From Chloroflexota bacterium (GTDB taxonomy: Bacteria > Chloroflexota > Dehalococcoidia > Dehalococcoidales > UBA2162), in NCBI GenBank assembly GCA_016190895.1, contig JACPPR010000029.1, positions 1 through 40,486 of the forward strand: a stretch of 40,486 nt of DNA. Direction: 5' to 3'. A program made the position numbers and the translations under genes. The notes beneath the pieces were generated by a model. It saw only the letters and a program-made list of their open reading frames with translations. It was not told the DNA's origin and did no database searches. Shown one piece after another: positions 14,461-21,851 of the stretch (positions within the stretch are counted from its first letter, which is position 1; each line of letters starts with the position of its first letter).

Positions 14461-15300
14461 ATGGCTACAAACGACTTCGGGAAACTAATGGAAATAATCG
14501 TGGGTAAGTGGTTCGGTCGGGTCGAGGTGATAAAAAGACTTTTGACCAAGTTAGACCTACTTGAGGATAGTGAGAGAATGGTTGCTCAACTATACTTAAA
14601 CTTGTCACCAGCACAGCAAAGCCAAGTGAAATTAATCGTACAAGCCGCTCTTGACACAAAGAAGATACAAAATTCACCACTGACACATGAGAATCTTGGA
14701 GAGGTAGCTAAGGTGGGGGAAATAACTGTGAGTGACGTTCATAGAAATGAGCAAGTTAATATAGTAGCTTTGTGCAGAGGTCTGCAAACAATACTCTGCT
14801 GCGCATTAGATTTCGAAAAGTACTATGCTTTGGTGCCCCAGAAAGGAGATAGTGACAAATATAAGCTCAGCTTGGACGGTGAAGCGTATCAGAAGCAGAT
14901 ACGGCGTGAGTATGGTTCAGAATTAGAGCGATTCCCAAGAATTTATGTGTCGCGAGTCTACGCCTCTGTCACTTTGACCAATAATACAGTTAAGTTCTGG
15001 GAAGATGTGAAAAATGCAGATTTGTTCAAATACTGGGACCCTGAACACGGCCCTTACAAATGGGAAAAAAGGGCGCGCCCACGAGTTCAGATGCTCCGGG
15101 TGTTCAAAGTAAACTGCAACTTGGCACCTCATATAGCGCAAAACGATGCTGTGGTTAAACATCCGCTGTTCTGGATAGGTGACCCCGTGCATTGCCAAGT
15201 AACACCGGTGTTAACCGATGGGGAGATGAACGAACACCTCGAAAAGTTCAATGAGGTTCTTAAGACGTACCGTAATCCTCGAGCCGAGAAGGTGAGCTAA
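14461..15300 (+). CDS. Unrecognised 279-residue protein of the island
   Basis: I do not recognise a family. The N-terminal third is helical and charged (FGKLMEIIVGKWFGRVEVIKRLLTKLD); the centre has a Cys pair (LQTILCCALDFEKYYALV) and the C-terminal half is rich in aromatics and basic residues (FWEDVKNADLFKYWDPEHGPYKWEKRARPR). No Walker, HNH, PD-(D/E)XK or membrane signature is evident. It lies 26 bases after the HARE-HTH gene on the same strand, so the two are probably co-transcribed and may act together. The start at ATG 14461 lacks a strong ribosome-binding site, consistent with coupling. Confidence 0.7.
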   Translation: MATNDFGKLMEIIVGKWFGRVEVIKRLLTKLDLLEDSERMVAQLYLNLSPAQQSQVKLIVQAALDTKKIQNSPLTHENLGEVAKVGEITVSDVHRNEQVNIVALCRGLQTILCCALDFEKYYALVPQKGDSDKYKLSLDGEAYQKQIRREYGSELERFPRIYVSRVYASVTLTNNTVKFWEDVKNADLFKYWDPEHGPYKWEKRARPRVQMLRVFKVNCNLAPHIAQNDAVVKHPLFWIGDPVHCQVTPVLTDGEMNEHLEKFNEVLKTYRNPRAEKVS

Positions 15301-15468
15301 TCAGGAGTCAACGATATTAGCGGCAAGCGACGTACTTAGGCGAAGCGAACCTTGTCTATGAGTAGGCTGATAAAAGTGCTTGCGATTGACAGCGAGTGAA
15401 AAAGCAGAGTAAGACTAAAGAGTGGTCACGGCCTGATATCCGGTTTTCCAGAAAATCGGAGGCTCGAT

Positions 15469-15957
15469 ATGGCTGAGAAGCGATATACTCAGGCGGAAGC
15501 GGACTTCATCTTTGATTGGGGTTCTAACTGGAGTGAAATAGCAGACCTGCTTCTTAGTTTGTTTTCCCACTTCGGGTCACCGCCATTCTCCCCACCCCCA
15601 GCGGACCTTGATGATAGCAAATACCGGAGCCTTAGCGCCTGGTTCAAAGAACATGAGCAGCAATTCATCCCTCTGTGGAAAGACTTCTACGAGTCACAGG
15701 ATTGGGCTTTACAGCCAGACGATGAAGAACTTTCCGATATGCCAGATACCGCTGACTATATTAGAAATCCGTTCCACTTTGCTTACCGACTTGAGAATCT
15801 ATCCAGTTTCACACATGAATTTGAATCGCGGAGTTGGGTAGAAAATGAAACAACGAAATCAATCGAACGACGTGCTTGGACAGCGGGAATAGACCTGGTT
15901 ACAATGTCAGCAAGGGTAGTAGAGTTTTACAAGTGGATATGTGACCGGGACATCTGA
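15469..15957 (+). CDS. Unrecognised acidic, Trp-rich 162-residue protein
   Basis: No family is recognised. The product is acidic and aromatic-rich (FIFDWGSNWSEIADLLLSLFSHFG; FKEHEQQFIPLWKDFYESQDWAL; DDEELSDMPDTADYI), predicted soluble and mostly helical, without obvious catalytic motifs. The start ATG 15469 follows AATCGGAGGCTCGAT, which offers a ribosome-binding site. A 168-base gap without a gene separates it from the previous island gene, and the BFN gene starts 23 bases downstream. The composition would suit an inhibitor or small partner protein, but that is speculation. Confidence 0.65.
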   Translation: MAEKRYTQAEADFIFDWGSNWSEIADLLLSLFSHFGSPPFSPPPADLDDSKYRSLSAWFKEHEQQFIPLWKDFYESQDWALQPDDEELSDMPDTADYIRNPFHFAYRLENLSSFTHEFESRSWVENETTKSIERRAWTAGIDLVTMSARVVEFYKWICDRDI

Positions 15958-15980
15958 TTCATCAGCTTAGGAGATTTGGA

Positions 15981-16385
15981 ATGAGCAGGGTTGAAATGCT
16001 AATTGACTCGGTAAGGCGGGAACTACTTAATTACCAGTGGGTTGTCCTTCTGAAAGACAAGCCGGGACGGCGATATGTTCCCGTTTATGTTGGTAATATG
16101 GATGGCGAAGTCATAAGAAGCCTTCTGCAAGGTAAAAAAGCCGCTGCCCCATCTTATTTTGACCTTTCATCGCTGGGGGTTCCTGCACCTGCTCCGGAGC
16201 TGCAATGCGTTATCATAGATCGCCTAGAGAACAACATTTTTTATGCTAGAGTGCAATATGTGCAGGACAACGAATCATACGACTGTCCAAGCGCCAAAGC
16301 TCTAGCTTACGCAATTAAAGAGGGAGCGCCGATTTATGCTGAGGAGTCGGTATTGAGCAAAGCTTCTTTCAAGCTTAACGACTAA
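15981..16385 (+). CDS. Bifunctional nuclease (BFN/DUF151) domain protein
   Basis: The 134-residue protein is a single BFN domain: VEMLIDSVRRELLNYQWVVLLKDKPGRRYVPVYVGNMDGEVI, then CVIIDRLENNIFYARVQYV and the closing PSAKALAYAIKEGAPIYAEESVL. The equivalent family pattern ends in RPSDAIALAVRTGAPIFVEE. BFN-domain proteins have reported RNase/DNase activity in plants, and many bacteria carry one of unknown role. A UVR-like C-terminal extension, common in bacterial homologues, is absent. It follows the 162-residue gene by 23 bases on the same strand and may be either the last island gene or resident chromosome. Confidence 0.85.
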   Translation: MSRVEMLIDSVRRELLNYQWVVLLKDKPGRRYVPVYVGNMDGEVIRSLLQGKKAAAPSYFDLSSLGVPAPAPELQCVIIDRLENNIFYARVQYVQDNESYDCPSAKALAYAIKEGAPIYAEESVLSKASFKLND

Positions 16386-16426
16386 CCGTCTCAAACCAGT
16401 TCTAAGTTAAAACTTTCGCCACAGAC

Positions 16427-16939
16427 TTAAATGTTTTCCCGTTGGTAGGCGCCTTTGTAGCCTTCGGTCTCACCGGTCAGGTGGAAGAAGACGAGCTGCA
16501 CTACACGGGCAAACTTCTGCAGCCGGAACCCCAGAGGATTGTAGACCACCAGCAGAGACTGGGAACGTCCTGAGTAGCCGGCGTCCCAGACGGCCGTATT
16601 GACGGTAACACCGCAGCGGAGCAAGCTTGACCGCGGGCGACCCAATGCCATAACATTATTGGGCAGGTGGACAATTTCATTGTGGGTAATCAGATAGGGG
16701 CCGGGCGTCAGGTCGATAAAGTCAAGCCTGTCGAATTCAAGGGGCGCCAGCTCTGAGACTGCTCTCTGGCTGTTCTCCCGGGCTATCGTACCCGGCGTCC
16801 GGAGCCTGGCAATATCGCGGACAGAGATATCGAAACCGTTAGGCTGCAACTGTGCCTCGAGGTCGAGATAGTTTTCTATCAGGGATGGTTGCCCTTTCAG
16901 TAGGTTGCGGATATCCTGCCTGGCTAAAGCAGCGGTCAT
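16427..16939 (-). CDS. dCTP deaminase/dUTPase superfamily protein, dUTPase-like
   Basis: The core has ALGRPRSSLLRCGVTVNTAVWDAGYSGRSQSLLVVYNPLG and a QLVFFHL strand, the trimeric dCTP deaminase/dUTPase fold. ATG 16939 (MTAALARQDIRNLL) matches how family members begin; ATG 16957 is an alternative. In E. coli Dcd the catalytic glutamate lies in the LEF segment after the D-x-G-x-x-G loop; here that place reads LLVVYN, without an acid. A dUTP diphosphatase role (dUTP to dUMP) is therefore more likely than deamination. The family length is normal. It is convergent with the BFN gene and is followed upstream by a repeat-filled gap. Confidence 0.75.
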   Translation of the reverse strand: MTAALARQDIRNLLKGQPSLIENYLDLEAQLQPNGFDISVRDIARLRTPGTIARENSQRAVSELAPLEFDRLDFIDLTPGPYLITHNEIVHLPNNVMALGRPRSSLLRCGVTVNTAVWDAGYSGRSQSLLVVYNPLGFRLQKFARVVQLVFFHLTGETEGYKGAYQRENI

Positions 16940-16984
16940 TTGTGTGAAGTATAGCATTTTCGACCCTGGCGGGATAGGAGCAAA

Positions 16985-17135
16985 TTACTAAGCTCTAAGC
17001 TCTAAAGCTCTAAGCACTAAATACTAAACAAGTTCAAATTCCAAAGCTCAAAGGCCAAGCAAAACCTAAAATCCAAAAGGCAAAGGGGAACTTTGGCATT
17101 AAAAGCATTTGGATTTGCTTAGAGTTTAGGTATTC
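16985..17135. repeat. Long A/T-rich palindromic repeat, TCTAAG...AAATTCCAAA type
   Basis: The left half (CTAAACAAGTTCAAATTCCAAAG) and right half (ACTTTGGCATT ... TTTGGATTTGCTTAGAGTTTAG) form an imperfect large inverted repeat. Related units lie at 39075-39215 and 40235-40410, flanking moaA. This accounts for most of the 16958-17162 gap; no gene is seen. Confidence 0.75.
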
Positions 17136-17162
17136 GGAATTAGAATTTCATGGAGGATAGGG

Positions 17163-17981
17163 TTGTCAAAGAACTATAAACTGCTGGTGTGTGATATCGA
17201 TGGCACGCTCCTTGATAAGACGGGGCACATCTCGGACGAAGACAAAGAGGCGGTAACCAGGGCCGGCGCTCGTGGCATTCGGGTGTCTTTGTGCACCGGG
17301 CGAGCTGCGAAAGCCTGCACAAAAATTCTCAGCCAGCTAGCGCTCGATGGTTATCACATCTTTTTCGATGGCGCTCTGGTCTACAATCCGCGGACAGACG
17401 AGGAGGTCTACGTTGCCCCCATCGATAAGGAGTTGGTCAGGCAGATGGCCGAGTACCTGCGTCGCGTGGAAATAAATATGGACTTTTATTCGGCAAACCG
17501 GTATTTTATCGAGCGGGAGACCTGGGCTAGTGAAATCCGGCGGACTTTCTTTGGACTGGAGCCGACTATCACAGACTTCACCCGGCTCTGGCAGCGGGAA
17601 AGGATTATCAAAGGTACTCTGGTGGTCGCCTCGGCAGAGGAGAAAGCCCGGGCGCAGGATTTCTACATTCATTTTAAAGACAGCCTCAAACTTTCCTGGA
17701 CGAAAACGCCGGCCTATCCCGAGGTTGATTTCATCAATGTGCTCGCACCCGAAGTCTCTAAAGGGGCCGCCCTGGAGGCTTTAACTGCTTTTCTGGGGAT
17801 ACCTCCGGCTGAGGTCATGGCGATAGGTGACGGCGCCAATGACATCCCGCTCCTGGCTGCCGCCGGGCTGGCAATAAGTATGGCTAACGCCTCCTCTGAG
17901 GTGAAGGCGGTCGCCGATTACGTGACCCTCGATGTCGAGCACAGCGGCGTTGCCGCCGCCGTCAGCAAGTTCTTGTTTTGA
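17163..17981 (+). CDS. Cof-type HAD hydrolase
   Basis: The start is TTG 17163 behind GGAGGATAGGG. The 272-residue protein has HAD motif I CDIDGTLLDK (residues 10-19), motif II SLCTGRA, motif III lysine around KTPAYPEVDFINVLAPEVSKGAAL, and motif IV AIGDGANDIPLLAAAG, with the large C2 cap between motifs II and III. Members dephosphorylate small sugar phosphates or flavin and pyridoxal phosphates. The substrate cannot be assigned. It is followed after about 50 bases by a metallophosphoesterase gene with its own promoter. Confidence 0.9.
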   Translation: MSKNYKLLVCDIDGTLLDKTGHISDEDKEAVTRAGARGIRVSLCTGRAAKACTKILSQLALDGYHIFFDGALVYNPRTDEEVYVAPIDKELVRQMAEYLRRVEINMDFYSANRYFIERETWASEIRRTFFGLEPTITDFTRLWQRERIIKGTLVVASAEEKARAQDFYIHFKDSLKLSWTKTPAYPEVDFINVLAPEVSKGAALEALTAFLGIPPAEVMAIGDGANDIPLLAAAGLAISMANASSEVKAVADYVTLDVEHSGVAAAVSKFLF

Positions 17982-17998
17982 GGAGGATTTCGAGTTTT

Positions 17999-18028
17999 TT
18001 GACAATTCGTTTCAGAAAGATTTATAAT
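17999..18028 (+). promoter_or_regulatory. Consensus promoter directly abutting the first metallophosphoesterase gene
   Basis: TTGACA (17999-18004) and TATAAT (18023-18028) are perfect hexamers with an 18-base spacer. The ATG at 18034 is 6 bases beyond the -10 box, so the transcript would start at or next to the initiation codon; no ribosome-binding site precedes it. This predicts a leaderless mRNA. Confidence 0.75.
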
Positions 18029-18033
18029 GCATT

Positions 18034-18546
18034 ATGCGTATAGGACTTATCACAGATACCCATATCCCCTGGGAAACCAACGTAGTTCCTACCGAAGTCT
18101 TCACCATTTTCCAGGGTGTCGATCTTATCCTCCACGGCGGCGATATTTATTCTCATTCCGTGCTTGACGACCTGGAAAGAATCGCTCCTGTCTATGCAGC
18201 GCTGGGCGATGACGATTATCCTGGGGAGGACAAGCGAGTCCAGGAGAGGCATATCCTGAAGCTCGAGGGGAAAACCATCTACCTCACCCACGAAGGTCCG
18301 TATAATTTGCTCTCTACGACCGGCCTGCCGTTGTGGTGGCGGAACAAGATTTCTCCTGGCAATTATGTCGACCCGGATATCATCGTCGCCGGGCACGAGC
18401 ACAAGGTCGTCGTCGAGAAGTTCAACAATATCCTCTATATCAATTCGGGCAGCCCCACGCTGCTCCATTACAAGAAGGGCCCCGGTACGGTCGGCATCCT
18501 CGAGCTTAATGGCGGAGAACCTAAGGTCGAGATTATCCATCTCTAA
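18034..18546 (+). CDS. YfcE/MJ0936-like metallophosphoesterase, copy 1
   Basis: The 170-residue protein has the calcineurin-like motifs TDTHIPW (residues 7-13), ILHGGDIYS, ALGDDDYPG, LTHEGPYN and VAGHEHKVV, ending in INSGSPTL. The usual GN(H/C)D motif is replaced by GDDD. These enzymes hydrolyse phosphodiesters using two metal ions. The next gene is a tandem paralogue with the same motifs and the same replacement. The start ATG 18034 has no ribosome-binding site and sits at the predicted transcription start. Confidence 0.88.
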   Translation: MRIGLITDTHIPWETNVVPTEVFTIFQGVDLILHGGDIYSHSVLDDLERIAPVYAALGDDDYPGEDKRVQERHILKLEGKTIYLTHEGPYNLLSTTGLPLWWRNKISPGNYVDPDIIVAGHEHKVVVEKFNNILYINSGSPTLLHYKKGPGTVGILELNGGEPKVEIIHL

Positions 18547-18653
18547 AGGCTGCCCTGGCCGTCGACAGCGCCACATTTTCCCCTGCTAAAGCGCTCCTAG
18601 TCTTTTTTGAAGTATTCAGTACGTTTACCTTATCATAGAATCGAGGAGTCTTG

Positions 18654-19157
18654 ATGCGCATCGGACTGGTCTCGGACACACACATTCCCGAGGCGGAGAA
18701 CGCTCTCCCGCAAGAGGTACTGCAAGCCTTCCGGGGCGTCGACCTGATTCTACACGCAGGCGATATCTACGACCCTCATGTCCTCGATGAGCTTGAAAAA
18801 GTCGCTCCAGTGCTGGTAGCGCTCGGCGATGACGATTATGTGAGGGTGGGCAAGCGGGTAAAGGGGAGACACATCCTAGAGCTTGAAGGGCAGACGCTCT
18901 GGCTGATGCATATCAGCCCGCGTCTTTATGTTACCAGACCCTGGCTCAAGCCGATGGTCCTGGAGCCTGCGGGAGATAAGAGCCCCGACATTATTATTTC
19001 CGGTCATGAGCATAAGGCCCTGGTAGAGTCTTCCGAGGGCATCCTCTATATCAACCCTGGCAGCCCCACGTTACTGAACTATAAAAAGGGGCTGGGCACT
19101 GTCAGTATACTGGAACTCAATGGCGGCGAACCGCACGTAGATATCTTGCAGTTGTAG
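18654..19157 (+). CDS. YfcE/MJ0936-like metallophosphoesterase, copy 2
   Basis: From ATG 18654, behind GAGGAG (18643-18648), the protein is 167 residues; a TTG three bases earlier is a weaker start. It shares with copy 1 the motifs SDTHIP, ILHAGDIYD, ALGDDDYV, LMHISPRL, SGHEHKAL and INPGSPTLLNYKKGLGTVSILELNGGEP, the last nearly word for word. It lacks copy 1's LLSTTGLPLWWRNKI stretch, replacing it with RLYVTRPWLKPMVLEP, so the substrate pocket may differ. The pair arose by tandem duplication and divergence. Confidence 0.88.
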   Translation: MRIGLVSDTHIPEAENALPQEVLQAFRGVDLILHAGDIYDPHVLDELEKVAPVLVALGDDDYVRVGKRVKGRHILELEGQTLWLMHISPRLYVTRPWLKPMVLEPAGDKSPDIIISGHEHKALVESSEGILYINPGSPTLLNYKKGLGTVSILELNGGEPHVDILQL

Positions 19158-19189
19158 TACATTGTCATTCTCACGAAAATAGGCTGGTG

Positions 19190-19289
19190 GCACAGGCCTC
19201 CGTGCCTGTGCAAGGTTACTTTCATACTTCGTGGTGCTTGTCCCGCATGATAGATTGCGAGCAAGTTTACCCTGAGCGCTGTCGAAGGG
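19190..19289. repeat. Two repeat units after the metallophosphoesterases
   Basis: GCACAGGCCTCCGTGCCTGTGC (19190-19211) is a variant of the CACAGGCG palindrome with a changed centre. TACCCTGAGCGCTGTCGAAGGG (19268-19289) is an intergenic copy of the repeat found inside miaB and nadK. Confidence 0.8.
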
Positions 19290-19324
19290 AGGCAATCTCT
19301 CAGATTTATCTAGGTTGCCCAGCC

Positions 19325-19540
19325 CTATCTCCTGAACAAGCGTTTCCACCAGGGTAATTTCTCCCCGTATCCTTCGACGATAAAGGAATGCTCGCATCTG
19401 CCGCAGCGCCAGGTGCCGTATTGTTTGTTGTAATAGGTGTTGGTGCTACCGCATTTCGGGCAGCTTGTTCTTAGCTTCTTCTCAGTTTCCTTATCGAGCT
19501 TCTTCCAGTATTCGTTGCTCCATCCCGGTCGACCGCCCAT
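19325..19540 (-). CDS. Small zinc-ribbon protein
   Basis: The 71-residue protein carries one zinc ribbon, SCPKCGSTN (C27-x2-C30) and WRCGRCEHSF (C46-x2-C49), between a charged N-terminus (GWSNEYWKKLDKETEKKL) and a basic tail (PWWKRLFRR). No function is assigned. The start ATG 19540 is preceded by AAGGGGGAGACCAGG, a good ribosome-binding site. It is divergent from the Trm112-like gene. Confidence 0.75.
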   Translation of the reverse strand: MGGRPGWSNEYWKKLDKETEKKLRTSCPKCGSTNTYYNKQYGTWRCGRCEHSFIVEGYGEKLPWWKRLFRR

Positions 19541-19654
19541 CCTGGTCTCCCCCTTCTTAAGCGTCTGGTTTTATTATACCAAACAATGCTGACAATCTTC
19601 ACTCCTTTCTTCCTACCTTTCGCAAAAGAGAGAACGAATCGGGATAATGGTCTA

Positions 19655-19663
19655 TGCTATAAT
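19655..19663 (+). promoter_or_regulatory. Extended -10 promoter at the Trm112-like gene
   Basis: TGCTATAAT at 19655-19663 is an extended -10 element with no good -35. The ATG of the gene at 19670 lies 7 bases beyond it, again predicting a leaderless transcript. Confidence 0.55.
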
Positions 19664-19669
19664 CAGCCT

Positions 19670-19849
19670 ATGAAGAAAGAGCTGATTGAGATTTTGGTCT
19701 GTCCGGTCTGCAAGGGAGAGCTTGAGCTTACCGTAAAGAAAGAGAACAAGCAGGAAATTGTTACCGGCGCTCTTTACTGCCGGAAGTGCGACCACCGCTA
19801 CCCCATCGAGGATACCATCCCCAATCTGCTGCCGCCGGAAAGGGTGTAA
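19670..19849 (+). CDS. Trm112-family zinc-ribbon protein
   Basis: From ATG 19670 the 59-residue protein reads MKKELIEILVCPVCKGELEL, with C11-x2-C14 and a second pair in YCRKCDHRYPIEDTIPNLLP, the full Trm112 pattern. Bacterial members are small zinc proteins, often linked to tRNA or protein methyltransferases as activators. An upstream in-frame extension to 19586 is not supported. No methyltransferase is adjacent here, so the partner is unknown. Confidence 0.88.
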   Translation: MKKELIEILVCPVCKGELELTVKKENKQEIVTGALYCRKCDHRYPIEDTIPNLLPPERV

Positions 19850-19907
19850 CCAGCCCCTTGTCTACGGCCTGTTTTTCCCCCGTCTTCCGAAAGGAAAATG
19901 GTCCCGG

Positions 19908-20034
19908 CTGTCATTCTGAGGGAGCAAGCTCACCCTGTTGAGCGTTTGGGTTCCGCGACCGAAGAATCCGGGGGCGGGGGCCCAGGGATAAAAACCTGCC
20001 TCCCCCAGATTCTTCGCTGCGGCTCAGAATGACA
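19908..20034. repeat. Large inverted repeat, GTCATTCTGAG ... CTCAGAATGAC
   Basis: Terminal arms GTCATTCTGAG and CTCAGAATGAC bracket inner arms GAAGAATCCGGGGG and CCCCCAGATTCTTC, giving a stem-loop of about 125 bases. A relative with TGTCATTCT ends lies near 37000-37180. No gene is seen from 19850 to 20079. Confidence 0.8.
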
Positions 20035-20079
20035 AACGAGGGCAGCAACCCCCCGGACAAGTACCCGAGTGAAACCGAC

Positions 20080-20451
20080 CTATTCCGGTCTGTAGCTCAC
20101 CCAGCTATCGGGGGATTCAAACACCTCGATGCAATCGAGAGACGCAGGAGTTTCCGTTAGTTTGGGCTTAAGTTCATTGTAGATTGTCGAGGCGATGTTC
20201 TCCGCCGAGGGGTTTATCTTGTCGAAGGGCGGTGCGTCATTCAGGCAGGTATGGTCGAAGCGGTCGAGGATATCGTCCAGGTTCTTCTTCAGCACGGTGA
20301 AATCAAAAGCCAGGCCTATTTCGTTTAACTTCGAGGCCTTTACCCTGGCTACCACCACGTAGCGGTGGCCGTGTAAGTTCTCGCACTTGCCTTGATAGTC
20401 CCTGAGATAATGGGCCGCGTCAAAATGCCGCTCTATAGATACCTGGTACAT
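20080..20451 (-). CDS. queD: 6-carboxy-5,6,7,8-tetrahydropterin synthase-like (QueD/PTPS family)
   Basis: The 123-residue protein has zinc-binding FDAAHYL and CENLHGHRY, with the CxxxHGH cysteine expected of QueD-type enzymes, and the acidic FESPDSWVSYRPE end. QueD makes carboxytetrahydropterin for queuosine. It is the last gene of folP-folK-queD with a one-base overlap to folK. No folB is present between them, and some PTPS-III proteins replace FolB using a glutamate in place of the cysteine. The cysteine is retained, which favours QueD, but a glutamate sits next to it (CE), so a folate role is not excluded. Confidence 0.85.
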   Translation of the reverse strand: MYQVSIERHFDAAHYLRDYQGKCENLHGHRYVVVARVKASKLNEIGLAFDFTVLKKNLDDILDRFDHTCLNDAPPFDKINPSAENIASTIYNELKPKLTETPASLDCIEVFESPDSWVSYRPE

Positions 20452-20960
20452 TATTTCTCCTCAACTTTCTTCTCTAATTTGACCACGCCCCGTGTGTTGG
20501 GCAAGTCTTTCAGCATTTCCGCTACCGTCTTACCGGTGATAGGGTGGACGAGGTCGGGGGCAATCTCAGCCAGAGGCGCCAGCACGAAAGCCCTCTCCGC
20601 CAGCCTGGGGTGAGGAATGGTCAACTCTTCGGACTCGATTATTTGATTGCCGTAAAACAAAATATCGATATCGATAGTGCGGGGGGCATTGTGCGTATTG
20701 CGAGCACGGCCCAGCATCGCTTCGAAGCCCTTGACCAAACTCAGCAGGTCTTTGGGCGCCAGGCGGGTAAAGACCTGGCAGGCCAGGTTCAGAAAGCGGG
20801 GCTGTTCGACATTCCCCACCGGCTCAGTCTCGTAGATAGAAGATACCTGCCCCAGCCGCATCCGGTTTGAGATAAGTCCGATAGCCTTGTCCAGATTCGC
20901 CTGGCGGTCGCCCAGATTGGAGCCGAGACTAAGATAAACCGGTACCAGTTCAGAACTCAC
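20451..20960 (-). CDS. folK: 2-amino-4-hydroxy-6-hydroxymethyldihydropteridine pyrophosphokinase
   Basis: The 169-residue protein has the HPPK motifs YLSLGSNLGDRQANLDKAI (residues 9-27), PRFLNLACQV, and the catalytic loop RTIDIDILFYGNQIIESEELTIPHPRLAERAFVLAPL. It transfers pyrophosphate from ATP to 6-hydroxymethyl-dihydropterin, supplying the FolP substrate. It overlaps folP by 11 bases and queD by one, so the three form a tightly coupled operon. The C-terminal lysine-rich tail (KLEKKVEEK) is unremarkable. Confidence 0.95.
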   Translation of the reverse strand: MSSELVPVYLSLGSNLGDRQANLDKAIGLISNRMRLGQVSSIYETEPVGNVEQPRFLNLACQVFTRLAPKDLLSLVKGFEAMLGRARNTHNAPRTIDIDILFYGNQIIESEELTIPHPRLAERAFVLAPLAEIAPDLVHPITGKTVAEMLKDLPNTRGVVKLEKKVEEK

Positions 20961-21792
20961 TTAAGCCCTTCCTGATAATTGCATCGCTCATCCTGGCCAC
21001 CGTTACCATCTCTTTAACATCATGGACTCGCACCATATCAGCGCCACGAGCGATGGCGATAGCGACTGTGGCCGCCGTCGCCTCCAGTTTACGGTCCCCC
21101 TTCGGCCCGAGCTTGCGGGAACTGCCCACCAAAATGGGTTTACCCAGCGCTTTTAGCTCGGCCAGCCGCCGGATAATAGCCAGGTTTTGTTCGGCGCTCT
21201 TGCCGAAACCGATGCCGGGGTCGATGATGATATTTTGCCCGGCGACTCCGGCTGATTCAGCCAGACCAATGCTCTTTTTCAGGCTGGAAATAACCTCAAT
21301 CATTATATCATAACGTCCCGGGTTATCTCGCTGGTTGCTCACCAGAATAACGGGTACGCCCGCTCCGGCAGCCACCTCTGCCAGTTTGGGGTTGCGCTTT
21401 AGTCCCCAGACATCGTTAACCATATTCGCTCCGGCTTTGATGGCGCGGCTGGCCACCTCGGACTTGTAGGTGTCGACGCTGATTGGGACGGATATTTCAA
21501 CAGCCAACCTTTCTATGGCCGGTATTATTCGCCGCAGCTCCTCATCTGCCGAAATCGGTTGGGCGCCGGGGCGGGTGGACTCGCCGCCGATATCGATAAT
21601 ATCGGCGCCCTCGTCCGCCAGGCGCTTTGCCCGCGAAACAATCGCCGCCATATCATCGCCCAACCCATCACCCGAAAATGAGTCCGGGCTGATGTTCAGG
21701 ATGCCCATAACATAGGTGCGCTCTCCCCACCGGAACTCGGTATCCCGGCAGCGGGTGGGGGGCAGGGGCAAGTTGGTCTCGTCTGTCTCCAT
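20950..21792 (-). CDS. folP: Dihydropteroate synthase
   Basis: The 280-residue protein has the DHPS signatures VMGILNISPDSFSGDG, DIIDIGGESTRPGAQ, ISVDTYKSEVA, GANMVNDVWG, IIDPGIGFGKSAEQN and RVHDVKEMV. It condenses p-aminobenzoate with the FolK product. The N-terminal extension before VMGIL (about 28 residues) is within the usual range. The start is ATG 21792. It heads the folP-folK-queD operon. Confidence 0.96.
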   Translation of the reverse strand: METDETNLPLPPTRCRDTEFRWGERTYVMGILNISPDSFSGDGLGDDMAAIVSRAKRLADEGADIIDIGGESTRPGAQPISADEELRRIIPAIERLAVEISVPISVDTYKSEVASRAIKAGANMVNDVWGLKRNPKLAEVAAGAGVPVILVSNQRDNPGRYDIMIEVISSLKKSIGLAESAGVAGQNIIIDPGIGFGKSAEQNLAIIRRLAELKALGKPILVGSSRKLGPKGDRKLEATAATVAIAIARGADMVRVHDVKEMVTVARMSDAIIRKGLSEF

Positions 21793-21851
21793 AGCTTATA
21801 TTTTATCACGATTTGTTTTAGGTAACCTTACGAGTAACACTGAGCACATTT

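Noticed and set aside
15386-15414. TTGACA upstream of the 162-residue island gene
   Set aside because: No acceptable -10 at 16-18 bases; left as unproven.
16985-17135. Repeat cluster considered as a CRISPR array
   Set aside because: The repeated words are irregularly spaced halves of an inverted repeat, with no constant repeats or spacers. No CRISPR array or cas operon was seen in the window.
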